Shown one piece after another: positions 25,707 through 35,502 of a stretch of DNA of 64,000 bases. The first letter of the stretch is position 1, and every line of letters begins with the position of its first letter. The stretch comes from Tricholomella constricta. Its lineage: Eukaryota; Basidiomycota; Agaricomycetes; Agaricales; Lyophyllaceae. The stretch lies in NCBI GenBank assembly GCA_013368375.1, contig JAACJP010000008.1, positions 558,001 to 622,000 of the forward strand, written 5' to 3'. The notes under the pieces were generated by a model. The model searched no databases. It worked only from the letters and a program-made list of their open reading frames with translations, and had not been told where the DNA came from. Both the position numbers and the translations under genes were made by a program.

Positions 25707-27095
25707 TCACAAGCATTGGCTGTACTATGGATTCCATCAGTTAAAAGTGACGGTGTGGCAGAGATGACCGACTCACGTAATCGTTCGACTTGACACACGT
25801 CCACGGAGACTCGCAAACTGTCGGTCCAGTGTACCTGGAGCACTCGTCAGACAATATCCACTGTAGGCCGGGATTGAACCCACCCAATTCCTCCGCATTG
25901 GGCGTAGTGTGCAGCAGTACCGCCCGAGGGCGGAGCAGATGTCGTGGGTACAGTTGTGGTGGTCGTGGTCGTGGTCATGGTGGAGCCCTGGGTCGTGGTT
26001 GGGTTAGGCTGGCCATTGCAGCTGAACACAGAAGGTCCTTTGATACGATAAGAATCCGGCGTGGAGAACACAGGACGCACACTTACCTGGGATGGTGTAG
26101 CTGGTGATGCCGTTGTAGATGTTGACCGAGATGCCGGGGTCGCTGCCTTTCCACGCAATGTCAAAAATGCCTGGACGATAGGAAAGAACACGTACCTTTG
26201 TATGCACCAGGGAAGCTCACGGTAGCGGGTGACGTACTGCCTCCACCAGTAATCTGAAGCTGGGCGCACTCCATCTAAATAGCCAGTCAGTATTGACAAT
26301 TATATCTATTTTTCGGAAAAACTTACGTAGAACTGGGCTCCAGGGTAGCTCTGAGCACCATGAAGGGCTGATAGGAACTGTGAGAGCAGACACAGATGTA
26401 ACAGGAAAGCAACCAATACCGATCAGTTCAACGCGCAGCAGATATTGTCCAGCGGCGATGCAGTTCGGGATAGTGAAGGTCACCTTTCCCTTGTTCGAGA
26501 TCATCTTATCGACGGCCCACTTTCCGCTTGAGAGTCCATCGTGATAGACCTTGAACCACTTAAGGCCAGTGACTGAAGACTGGGTAGCAGAGGGTACTTT
26601 AGCACTGCAGGGTAATTAGTATCATGGCAGCATTTAAGGGAGCAGCGTACAGATAGGCAAGTATTGGGCCTTTGTGGGAAGCATCGATCGGATCAGAAGT
26701 GTCTCCAGTGTTGGCGCTGCTGAGAGTGTGATGCCATTCAGCTGTGACCTGGGCGCCAGCCGGGACGTTTATGACACTGGTGGATATAGGTTGGTGGTAG
26801 GGGTTTATTCCTCCGTTGCAGATAATATCATTAGAGTTGACGTCGGATATGGGCTGAAGGAAGGTGTTAATAGGTATCAAGCCATTCGGAGAAGTCGGGC
26901 TCACGCCATTGTAGTCAGGAACTCGGATTCCGTTAAGGTGGCCTTGAGACACACCATTGACCCACAGCTCCTGTGTTCAAGTCAGAATCAAACATAAAGT
27001 TGAACGCGTCGTGACGACCCACCTGGAAGATAGAGTGGGCCGAAACAGAGTTGGCCAATAAGAATAGTGATGCAAGTGAACAAGCTTTCTTCATT
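25707..27095 (-). CDS. AA9 lytic polysaccharide monooxygenase with C-terminal CBM1, secreted
   Basis: A copper enzyme (formerly GH61) that oxidatively cleaves cellulose outside the cell. The start at 27095 gives the signal peptide [19 protein letters not shown], cleaved before HSIFQ, so the N-terminal copper-binding His is exposed. Later exons give [39 protein letters not shown] and VTAEWHHTL (second copper His), then [16 protein letters not shown] and [12 protein letters not shown]; the Q-x-Y of GAQFY supplies the axial Tyr region. [16 protein letters not shown] and [16 protein letters not shown] complete the catalytic domain. A Thr-rich linker ([15 protein letters not shown]) leads to the CBM1: [19 protein letters not shown], then NDYYSQCL after a last intron, stop at 25707. 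About nine introns. All Cys of the CBM1 are present. The intact member of a tandem pair. Confidence 0.93.
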
Positions 27096-27454
27096 GTGCA
27101 ACGCTGTGTTGAGATTTACGCTGGATATAGTTTTTATAGCTTCCCTGATACTAAGCGCGAGTAAGAACTTCGGTACCAAGAAAGTAAAGAACGCCTGATT
27201 ATCGGGCCCAAGGGTTCCGTGCACTGTCTCCGAGAAACTACAACAGGGACATCAAGTTACACCCACCAACAAACACGATTCGGGAAAGCAAATTTTCCAT
27301 TGAACAGTAGAGATGCAGAAAAGTTACAACCTGACGGGTCGAAGGACATCAGGTGAACTTATTGGAGAAGAATAGACTTGGCGTTCTCGATAATTCTTCA
27401 ACATCCCACATCACAGGACTCGAGTTGATCAGTGGCATATGTTGGATTTCTGCC

Positions 27455-27498
27455 GTCAAGTGCCCGAAGTCAAGTGCCCGAAGTCAAGTGCCCGAAGT
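27455..27498. repeat. Three tandem copies of a 14-bp unit
   Basis: GTCAAGTGCCCGAA is repeated three times without mismatch (27455-27468, 27469-27482, 27483-27496), followed by GT. It lies between the AA9 promoter and the VPS37 3' end. No function is known to me; it could be a replication-slippage minisatellite or clustered protein-binding sites about 360 bp upstream of the AA9 start. Confidence 0.85.
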
Positions 27499-27823
27499 TT
27501 CGTTTAAGCAAGTACCCCCGAGATCCGTGTAGCCCCCATGACAGCCCATGATATGTGAAAGGTTGCTGGGTTGATCCCGAGGATCCAACGTCAGACGACG
27601 ACGACGAGGTGCGCTGTCTTTGCTGCGGGGGAGGCGAGGAGTATGGATCCATGATCGTAATTTCTCCGTTCCTTCAGATTCTCGGCGAGGCGATTATCCA
27701 AATGAGTCTGAGTGCTAAACAGATTGATCATTGCATTTAGTAGCTCCATTAGGACTATCATAGGCGTTGACCACATTCACTCACAGCGTCCCCGTCGTAG
27801 GGAAAAATTGGATTGGAATGACA

Positions 27824-28535
27824 TCAATCGTCCCTCCATGCAACTTGCCCATTCCCCCACCGCTCCCCCCACATTGCTCGCCTGTGGTACACCTTTCTCT
27901 GTTCTTTGAATTCCTTGATAAAGTCATCAACTCCCATGCCTCCATTTGGCGTCGACGTCCCTCTGGTGGAAGGTTGCTGCTGCTGAATGAATGTGGATGC
28001 GAGTGCTTCTGATGCATCGTCTTGAGCAGTCGTACTGTGTCGAAGCCGCATGAGCAAGAATTGGGGCGTAAAACGCTGAAGAGGTAAGGTCATCAAGCAG
28101 ATAAAGGGAGGCGAAACGGCAGTCAGACTTGGTAGACCTCCCTCTGCTCTCTTTCTAGTTCATTCCACCGCTTTTCCAGAGCCTTGGCTTCATCAAAGGC
28201 TTCTTGCGTATCCGATCGTAGTTTGTATAGACTGTCTTGAAGTCTTAGGTTGTTGCCTGCAGCAAAATCAGCCCTTGCAAAATGGATGTTTTAGAAGAAC
28301 CTACTTGCTATGGACTCATTGGCCATGCCTAACTCAGATTGAGCTTGATATAGGGCTTTAACGCGGTCCAAGGAATGAAAGATTGCTTGGAAATACAGGG
28401 GATCGGTCAGAAGATCTTCAAGGTCTTCTCGCCTGTAATCTGAAAGTCAATCGTATGTACTGCACGGAATAGAAGATACCTTGCGCACGATAAGTGAGCC
28501 AATTCTGGAAATTCTGCAAGAAGAGGTGTTGCCAT
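27824..28535 (-). CDS. vps37: ESCRT-I subunit Vps37 (Mod(r) domain)
   Basis: A component of the ESCRT-I complex that sorts ubiquitinated cargo into multivesicular endosomes. The start at 28535 gives MATPLLAEFPELAHLS, which after an intron continues REDLEDLLTDPLYFQAIFHS. The coiled-coil Mod(r) core follows: VKALYQAQSELGMANESIA, LRLQDSLYKLRSDTQEAFDE, AKALEKRWNELEREQREVYQ. After the last intron comes RFTPQFLLMRLRHSTTAQDD, and the protein ends VDDFIKEFKEQRKVYHRR and NGQVAWRDD, stop at 27824. The length (about 185 aa) is normal for the family. It is divergent from RRP40 with only 79 bp between start codons. Confidence 0.9.
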
Positions 28536-28614
28536 TGAATGTGGGTGGCGGAGGTCGTGGTGGTTGAGGTTCAAGGTTTGCCAGTCAGTTGTGATCGACC
28601 TTACACCAACAATC
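28536..28614. promoter_or_regulatory. 79-bp bidirectional promoter between VPS37 and RRP40
   Basis: Only 79 bp separate the two divergent ATGs, so this segment plus the early transcribed sequence must drive both genes. No TATA-like box is visible. Transcription may start within it or upstream inside the partner's 5' coding region. Confidence 0.6.
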
Positions 28615-29478
28615 ATGTCGGCCACTATCCTCCCTGGTACAACCGTTGCAGCACAACATGTGAACCTCAAACTCGGGCCAGGCCTTCTCCAACTCTCCAA
28701 CGCAAACGAGGCAGGCCCGAGCATAATCACAACGCGAGCAGGCACTCTAAATCATTCGTCAAATGGCAGCAAATGGTGGGTTGAAAGCAATTCGCGACGT
28801 GTTCGTATCTTCGTTATACTGGAGGTATTTGTTACTGAACAATAGGGCACCAACAGTACGTCCCTGCTCCTCAGGAATCTGTGATCGGCGTGATTGTGCA
28901 AAAAGTTGGAGATGGATTCCGAGTCGACATCGGGTCTGCACACTATGCGTCGTTAGACGGGCTCGCATTTGAAGGCGCCACGAAGCGGAATAAACCAAAT
29001 CTGAAGGTACTTTTATCTGCCCTCTTTATCATTTTTACGAAGGCTAAAAGTTATGGAATCTGAGGTTGGATGTCTTGTCTATGCACGCGTGTCATTAGCA
29101 CATAAAGATATGGACCCTGAGCTGGAATGTTTTGATGCACAGACGAGAAAGTCGGAAGGGTTTGGGGAAGTAAAGGGCGGATTCTTAGTGAGGTGCAGTC
29201 TGAAAATGTGTCGCGAGTGAGTGATTTTGCGCCACGTATCAGTATGCTGGTTAAAGACATTCTACAGTCTTCTGGATCCAAAGCACTTCCTTCTCCCCTT
29301 ACTTGGAGCACGATTCCCCCTCGAAGCTGCCGTCGGAATGAATGGCCGTGTTTGGGTGAGCGCGAAGGAGCCAAAACAGATCATCGCCATTTCGCGATGT
29401 ATAGAAGCTGTTGATCCCGATGGCGGCGGGATGAACGAGACAGATGTCAAAGCATTGCTGGGAACATTGGATGTGTAA
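28615..29478 (+). CDS. rrp40: RNA exosome cap subunit Rrp40 (EXOSC3)
   Basis: An S1/KH subunit of the nuclear and cytoplasmic RNA exosome cap. The ATG at 28615 gives MSATILPGTTVAAQHVNLKL. Exon 1 ends near SNSRR. After an intron come YVPAPQESVIGVIVQKVGD and FRVDIGSAHYASLDGLAFEG of the S1 domain, then VGCLVYARVSLAHKDMDPEL and FGELKGGFLVRCSLKMCR, the diagnostic central motif. The KH-like end reads GARFPLEAAVGMNGRVWVSA, and the chain stops at 29478 with LLGTLDV. At least four introns. The length (about 235 aa) fits the family. Confidence 0.94.
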
Positions 29479-29592
29479 TGGGTGCGTGTGTTGGTACATA
29501 TAAATTATTTACAACTTGAATTATAACCTGCTAGGTCCACTTCTTGAGCTCAATCAACAATGAAGAAGGGCAAAACTCCCGATGATGCTACA

Positions 29593-30295
29593 TCAGTCCT
29601 CGTCCGCCATGCGTGCCCTCTTAGTTGGTCTCCGAGAGGAAGTACTTGCGGCGCTGATAATTTCCTCATCGCTGTCGCCATTGCTCCGCAGGCTGACACT
29701 AGTCCTCTTCCTCCGTTGATATTCTCTGTCGCGTATCTTTTTCTGCTGAGCCACTGAAAGTTCTTGATTTCGCGTCGCTGGAGGTACGATTACGGTTGTG
29801 ACGCCTGGGGTGGGTTGCTTATGGTAGTCGTCGTTCGTGGCGGTCGATTCATCCCCTTCTCCCAGAAGGTCAAGAGACTTGAGTTGAACAGGAACATGTC
29901 GTATGCGTGTCAATATATATAGACAACAACGCGACCGACGTGGACGCACCTTCTGGTAAGTCAAACTGCTCCTCGAGAACAACCGATCCTGGTCATTGAT
30001 CTCATACTTTCTCCGTCCAGTCGTCTGGTTCTTAAGATAGCCATCAAAGCCCTGAATAATATTCCCCCCACTATGTGCTGCCGTTTCAGTCAGATATGTC
30101 GCTTCAAGGTTGTAGATTTGGACTTCAACAGTGGCCTAAACTGCACGAGTGAGAATGAGACACGAAACAAGTTCCGTTACGCACGAGCTGCTTGTCCGCT
30201 TGACGCTTTTTCGGCAGCGCCTTCTTAAGTTCGTTCTTGAGCGACTCGTAGCGCGATTTCTCCTCGGCAGATGGCCCAGGACCAGCTTCTGCCAT
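29593..30295 (-). CDS. eaf6: NuA4 histone acetyltransferase subunit Eaf6
   Basis: A small coiled-coil subunit of NuA4 (and NuA3-type) acetyltransferase complexes in the nucleus. The start at 30295 gives MAEAGPGPSAEEKSRYESLK and KKALPKKRQADKQL. After introns come VEVQIYNLEATYLTETAAHS and GGNIIQGFDGYLKNQTTGRR, the most conserved Eaf6 stretch, then DQDRLFSRSSLTYQK. The last exon holds LDLLGEGDESTATNDD, a basic patch (KKIRDREYQRRKRTS) and the end KRARMADED, stop at 29593. The C-terminal extension beyond yeast Eaf6 is common in basidiomycetes. It is divergent from RPT5 with 102 bp between start codons. Confidence 0.92.
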
Positions 30296-30397
30296 TGGAT
30301 TCGGGGAAAGGGGCCGTTGTATTTGGTTGTGTTTGGGTTGAAGCAGGACGCGTGTACAGCACTCCTCAACGCGACCAATTACTTTGCTCTCTTCACC
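30296..30397. promoter_or_regulatory. 102-bp bidirectional promoter between EAF6 and RPT5
   Basis: Short shared promoter. It contains one MluI-box-like ACGCGT at about 30347-30352 and a CCAAT at about 30377-30381. The yeast proteasome element GGTGGCAAA is not seen. Function of these motifs is inference only. Confidence 0.5.
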
Positions 30398-32034
30398 ATG
30401 TCTTCCGCTCCTCCCCCAAACAACCCTTCTTCCAATCCAGAGAAGAAGCCAGAAACTCCATCTGCAGCCCCCGCCGCCGCTGCAGATGCCGCTGCAATGG
30501 ATACTACTTCCGATGCTCCCGTAGAGGAGACATGGGCAGACATTCCGGAAGAAATCATGTCTTTGAGCACCGATGAGATCCTGACAAGGATACGGCTCAT
30601 TGAAAACGACATCAAGGTTCTTACATTCTCTATCACTACTCGCAATATCGTGTTAATGTTATCTCAGGTGATGAGGTCAGAGACTACACGACTACAGCAC
30701 GAACAGAGTGTGATGAAGGAGAAGATTCGGGACAATGGAGAGAAGATTAAGCAAAATAAAGTCCTTCCGTACTTAGTCGGGAACATCGTGGAGGTGAGTG
30801 CCAAACCCACCTCCAATATCCATGCTTTGAACGGGAGCATAGATTCTGGAAGTTGACCCCGAAGTCGAAGAGGATGGTGCAAATCAAGACTTGGACTCGA
30901 TGCGCAAAGGGAAATGCGCTGTTATCAAGACCTCCACCCGCCAAACAGTTTTCCTTCCTTTGATCGGTCTTGTCCCTGCAGAGAAACTGGAACCTGGCGA
31001 CCTCGTTGGTGTCAACAAAGACTCTTACCTTGTTCTCGACACTCTGCCTGCCGAATTTGACTCGCGCGTGAAGGCTATGGAGGTAGATGAACGGCCGACA
31101 GAGACATACACAGATATTGGAGGGCTGGAGAAGCAGATCGAAGAGCTGGTTGAGGCAATTGTTCTTCCTATGGAACAAGCTGACAAGTTCAAGACCTTGG
31201 GTATACGTCCGCCTAAAGGTTGCCTTATGTATGGTCCTCCCGGTACGCCACTTGTTTCGTCCGATTGAAATAGCAATCTAAAGCATCTATGATTAAGGCA
31301 CGGGGAAAACACTACTCGCTCGTGCATGTGCTGCTTCGACGAAGGCATGCTACCTCAAACTCGCTGGGCCTTCTTTGGTGCAGATGTTCATCGGTGACGG
31401 TGCTAAGCTTGTGCGGGATGCCTTCGCGCTCGCGAAAGAGAAAGCGCCTGCAATTATCTTCATCGACGAGTTGGACGCGATCGGAACCAAGCGATTCGAC
31501 TCCGAGAAGAGTGGTGATCGAGAGGTGCAGAGGACTATGCTTGAACTGCTAAACCAGCTTGATGGATTCAGTAGCGATGAAAGAATCAAGGTACGTACTT
31601 CTCCCAGTCTTATGAATCCCTCCCTAACTCGTTTGCGACGCAAGGTCATCGCCGCCACCAACAGAATTGACATACTGGATCCTGCCCTTCTTCGTTCTGG
31701 TCGGCTCGATAGGAAGATTGAGTTCCCTCTACCAAACGAAACTGCTCGTGCCAGGATTCTCGAGATTCATTCGCGCAAGATGACAATATCCCCGGACGTC
31801 AACTACGAGGAGCTGGCGCGGAGTACGGATGAGTTCAATGCTGCTCAACTGAAAGCCGTTTGTGTGGAGGCTGGAATGATTGCACTGCGGGAAGGTGCCA
31901 CGAAATTAGGGCATGAGCATTTCCTCAGTGGAATAGCCGAGGGTGAGTCCGTATTTTTTACATTTCATTCGCTCATGCTAATTTGTGGTGCAGTACAAAG
32001 CAAGAAAAAGAACAACCTTATGTATTTCGCATAG
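30398..32034 (+). CDS. rpt5: 26S proteasome regulatory ATPase Rpt5 (subunit 6A)
   Basis: One of six AAA ATPases in the base of the 19S particle; it unfolds and translocates substrates. The start at 30398 gives [17 protein letters not shown], an Ala/Pro-rich arm. A coiled coil follows ([20 protein letters not shown]), then the OB fold ([20 protein letters not shown]). The AAA domain reads [20 protein letters not shown] and LMYGPPG, which joins [11 protein letters not shown] across an intron to form the Walker A motif. Walker B is in [14 protein letters not shown]. The second region of homology includes [20 protein letters not shown] and [10 protein letters not shown]. The C terminus [10 protein letters not shown] is the Rpt5 HbYX-type tail that docks into the 20S alpha ring. 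The stop is at 32034. About five introns; intact. Confidence 0.97.
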
Positions 32035-32611
32035 TGTCCTGGTCTACTCTGGCATTTCTACATTCGGTTTTTATCTGTTTATTCTGTTGCATCAGGTTGC
32101 GCTTTTGGAGCGTTTCATAAGTCGCTTTTCAGAGGCTTTTAAGAGACTGCCTTGACGCATGATGTTTTTTTAAAAATCAGCTTGGATTCTAATCAAAACG
32201 TAGTACCAATATCAGGTGCGACCACCAGTTTTGCAACCTCGTAACTGACTGGCTTAACCAGTAGGAATCGACTCCTGGTGGTGTAATTTGCGGTCGTATT
32301 CCCTGATTAGCATGCCTATCAGCTGGTGCGACAGAATTATTATTACGCGGGTGACAGCCTGGACCGCGAGGTTATATCTTATTTGACTGTCATACATGCT
32401 AAACATCAGTGACGAAACTGCCGTGGCATCTCTTTGCTCATTAAAATAGGTTCACGATGATCTTAAATCATCTTTACTTCCCTCAAATTTGGCTCCATCT
32501 GCGGCAAGGAGAGCCCTTGTGCGGATGCAACCGTGTCTTACGCAGTATATAACGAGCGACGGATATCTCCAGGAGCTGTCGCGATTCTCCTCTTGGCATC
32601 CGGACGTCACG
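32035..32611. other. Intergenic region between RPT5 and the secreted-protein gene
   Basis: About 0.58 kb that is the RPT5 3' region and the promoter of the downstream gene. It contains a structured inverted repeat at 32221-32282 and a TATATAA-like box near 32545, about 67 bp upstream of the next ATG. No gene is supported. Confidence 0.5.
32221..32282. repeat. Structured 62-bp inverted-repeat element
   Basis: The ends ACCACCAG (32221-32228) and CTGGTGGT (32275-32282) pair perfectly, and inside lies a second stem-loop ACTGG-CTTAA-CCAGT (32247-32261). It resembles a cloverleaf with acceptor and anticodon arms but lacks a proper T arm and is about 10 nt too short, so I do not call it a tRNA. Confidence 0.5.
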
Positions 32612-33224
32612 ATGCAACTCAGCCTTACCTCTGCTTTGTTTTTCTTGCCCCTCGCATGCGCCCCGCTAGCTCAGGCTGCTTCCAAGTCAAACGCAGGGAC
32701 CATCGTCTCTCCCCGGGTCGGCAGCACCATTGCCGCTGGATCAACGTTTGAATTTTATTACCAGACAAGAGCGGATTATAGCATCTCTAGCTACAATTTC
32801 ACCGTCTGGTTGTTCACAAGCCCTCCCAAAGTCACCGCGACGTCCGAACTATTTACAACTGGGTATTTCTTTGGACGCTTCTCCGAGCCGAACTATCCTG
32901 GTAAGCATCAGCATCACTTCACTGAAAAGCAGATCGCCCTGACCGGTGTCGTGGAACAGGCAACCCAAATCCACACAACGAACCGCCTTCCGAATTTACC
33001 ATGCCTGACTTTTTGAAGAGTCTTGGTGGATTCGGTGAGGGGTCCGGGGTGAAAAAAATGCAAGTCCACCTCGCTGTGTTAGAGGAGTATGGCACCGGAA
33101 TTGTGAGCAATCGATTGTTTCAAGGACCGACGCCAGAGGTTGAACAGCATTTTTTGATTACCAGCCAACGGCTGGTGCTAGGATCAGCTTGGCTTCGAAC
33201 ACAATAACTTACACCGCAGTGTAG
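32612..33224 (+). CDS. Small secreted protein, basidiomycete-type, function unknown
   Basis: The ATG at 32612 gives MQLSLTSALFFLPLACAPLA followed by QAAS, a clear signal peptide. The mature part reads AGTIVSPRVGSTIAAGSTFE and continues with ISSYNFTVWLFTSPP, a beta-rich domain that recalls the N-terminal domain of Kre9/Knh1-like wall proteins. Introns join FSEPNYPG to NPNPHNEPPSEFTMPDFLKS and then VHLAVLEEYGTGI to PTAGARISLASNTITYTAV, stop at 33224. About 155 aa, one potential N-glycosylation site (NFT). Similar proteins occur in several agaricomycetes as hypothetical secreted proteins. The Kre9-like comparison is an impression, not a proof. Confidence 0.72.
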
Positions 33225-33763
33225 GCTCCTAGGTAGTGTGTGACAACGGTCCAGTGGTATAGGTCGATGTATCTCGAGTGTAAACACTTCATAAATACTT
33301 CGAGTTACAAGACTGTCGTGTCCCTGTCCTTCTTTCCAGATTATCCGTTCCTTGAGCGTTGAACGTTGTATCCTCAAGGCCTCAAGCTTTCAAGCCTCAA
33401 GCTTCGAGGTGTCCGCGACGTCAGTACAACGTTCGAACTCCGCGAAACTCTTACAAAATATGTCCATACAGGATTCCGTCCTGCTTTATTTTCAGCAACC
33501 TCATCAATCTCTATGGTCATTTGCCCCAATGCTCTACTTCGGATGGTCAAAGAGTCTCCAGCTACCCTGTATATGGAACCCCAAGTTCTTGGCATTCGAT
33601 CCCCGAAAACAACCCCCTTATGGCCATAGTATGGATGTAATCTATCATCTGCACTCCTGCTCTCTCCGACAGCCATTCATGGTGCCAACAAGGCCGACCT
33701 TGGCGCACTCATTATATGCCATACATACTTATAAACTAGACGCGTCTACGAGGTGAACTCCAT
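33225..33763. other. Intergenic region, no gene seen
   Basis: About 0.54 kb downstream of the secreted-protein gene. It contains a short repetitive patch near 33372-33407 (CCTCAAGC-type words) and several open frames of 85-135 codons in overlapping frames that do not look protein-like. The sequence CTCCA at 33759-33763 is the left target duplication of the following transposon. Confidence 0.45.
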
Positions 33764-34065
33764 GTTGGGAGTCATTCCACTAAGCCGCGCGGCTTAGTGG
33801 AATGACTCCCAACATAAAGTAAACCCGACGACCCATCAAGGCGTTGGTAGTTCGACCCCCCATAGTGGCAATATCCTGGCATAAGCCTTTGAGCCCAAAT
33901 TAGGTCCACTACTTAAAATATAAGGAGTAACATCACACCGACGCGGTTACCGGCCATCCAATCGTTGGACCATAGGGGGGTAGACACCGACCAGATGGGT
34001 CGGGTTTACTTTATGTTGGGAGTCATTCCACTAAGCCGCGCGGCTTAGTGGAATGACTCCCAACA
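33764..34065. mobile_element. Non-autonomous DNA transposon (MITE-like) with palindromic ends
   Basis: The 302-bp element starts TGTTGGGAGTCATTCCACTA and ends with the reverse complement. Each end is a perfect 52-bp palindrome (33764-33815 and 34014-34065), identical to each other and centred on CCGCGCGG. Internal to the palindromes the inverted repeat continues for about 20 bp: TAAAGTAAACCCGAC at 33816 against GTCGGGTTTACTTTA ending at 34013. CTCCA flanks both sides (33759-33763 and 34066-34070), a 5-bp target duplication. No coding capacity. The superfamily is not assignable from the ends alone. Confidence 0.88.
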
Positions 34066-35502
34066 CTCCAAAATGGATCTCGATATTGCTTCACGTGGTT
34101 TCATACAATTGCGCGAGCAGTGAACACGACTTCAATGGCGCTAGGCTCCTGCCTCCGTAGACGGAATCTCAGCGCGCAACTACATTTTTAGTGATGGAGT
34201 ACTGTTAAGGGCTTATTCTCGATGGACCGCTGTGTATGACTGAAGCACCGAACTATGGAGGCGGCCATCCCCTGTGCACCACGAGGCACGACTTCAGCAC
34301 AATGTCAGCCACGTTCCGAAGCACGCAAAGTGAGACCTGGCTGACGATCAGTGTCAGCCGCTGCCACCCTTTAAATAGCGGGCCAAACACCACTTCCCCC
34401 ACTTGCGTTTCTTGACCACATTCCACCACTACCTCAGCCGCTTTCCTCTTTCGCGCCCTCACCCCACCGGCAGGCCATGGGGATGTCGTGGCGCTGATAA
34501 ATACTCGAATAAGGGATGTTGACCGGGTAGACTTCGAAGCTGCCTAAGTCCTCATCCTCCTCTCTCATTATCGCCGTCGCCGTTGTTGTTCGCCACTTTT
34601 CCGGGACTTTTCGTGCATGGAAGTGATTGGGTTGTTGTATAATTGGGGACAAGGTTTGTCGTCATCGTCGCTGCTCACTGTTCGACCATGTAGCTGACCA
34701 CCTTCTACCTTGTACTAGTAGATTACGGCTCGTAGGAGTCGTTCTATGAAAGGTATCTCGGGGCACTTTGGTACTATCACTAGCTCAGGCTGTGTGTGAT
34801 GCAATGGTCTCGATGTTCGCCTTCTCGTCCTCAAGCCTCCCCGCCATCCCGCCTTTATATTTTTGCATTGGGCTTGGAGGGGAGGACGCTCGTTGCTCTC
34901 GTGAGCTCGGAGGTTAGTCGCAGCTTATATCGCTTGAAATTTGTAGCTGATCATCGTCATCATCTTCTAGCTTGGGTTATCGTTTGGATATGTAGTATAG
35001 GACGGGTGTAAATGGCGGCATCTAGAGTTATCGGGCGGTGATTCTAAGCCGTCCTCCGTTCCTATATGGCGAGGTGATACCCTGATAGAGGTTCGTAACC
35101 CTGTATCTCCCCTCGTGTTCTGTCTGATCTTCACGCTCGCTTTCATAGATGTCTCTGTTTCGCGTAGTATAGGATCAGTGAAGTCGTGTGTTCATGGGGA
35201 CGACGGTGTTCGAATTTGTACGTCTATCTTCACCATTTACTTGTTTACATAGCTTACCCTGACACCGCCATTCAGCCCACGTGCATTAACCCACCACCTA
35301 GCTGCAGGGAACGATTGGAGGCCGACGGGCTTCCACCGTGCATACCTCTCTGAGCCCAGGTGTTTATCAGGCTGGTCCTGGTATCGGGCGCGTCTTCGTG
35401 GCTTTCGACATCGCTGTCTTCAAATTTCCTTCTTCGTCTTCGAGGATCTCCGATCAGTAATGCTTGCAGTCTGCGCAGGATTTGCTTCCGTTCCTGCAAT
35501 AC
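34066..35502. other. Gene-poor stretch between transposon and tandem array
   Basis: About 1.4 kb with many short frames but no chain that matches a family. A 95-codon minus frame at 35272-35556 has a charged, disordered look (DPRRRRRKFEDSDVESHED) and might be part of a degraded or lineage-specific gene that runs into the tandem array; I cannot support it further. Confidence 0.4.

Noticed and set aside
32221..32282. A tRNA gene
   Set aside because: Acceptor-like and anticodon-like stems are present, but no T arm with a TTCRA loop can be formed and the length is too short.
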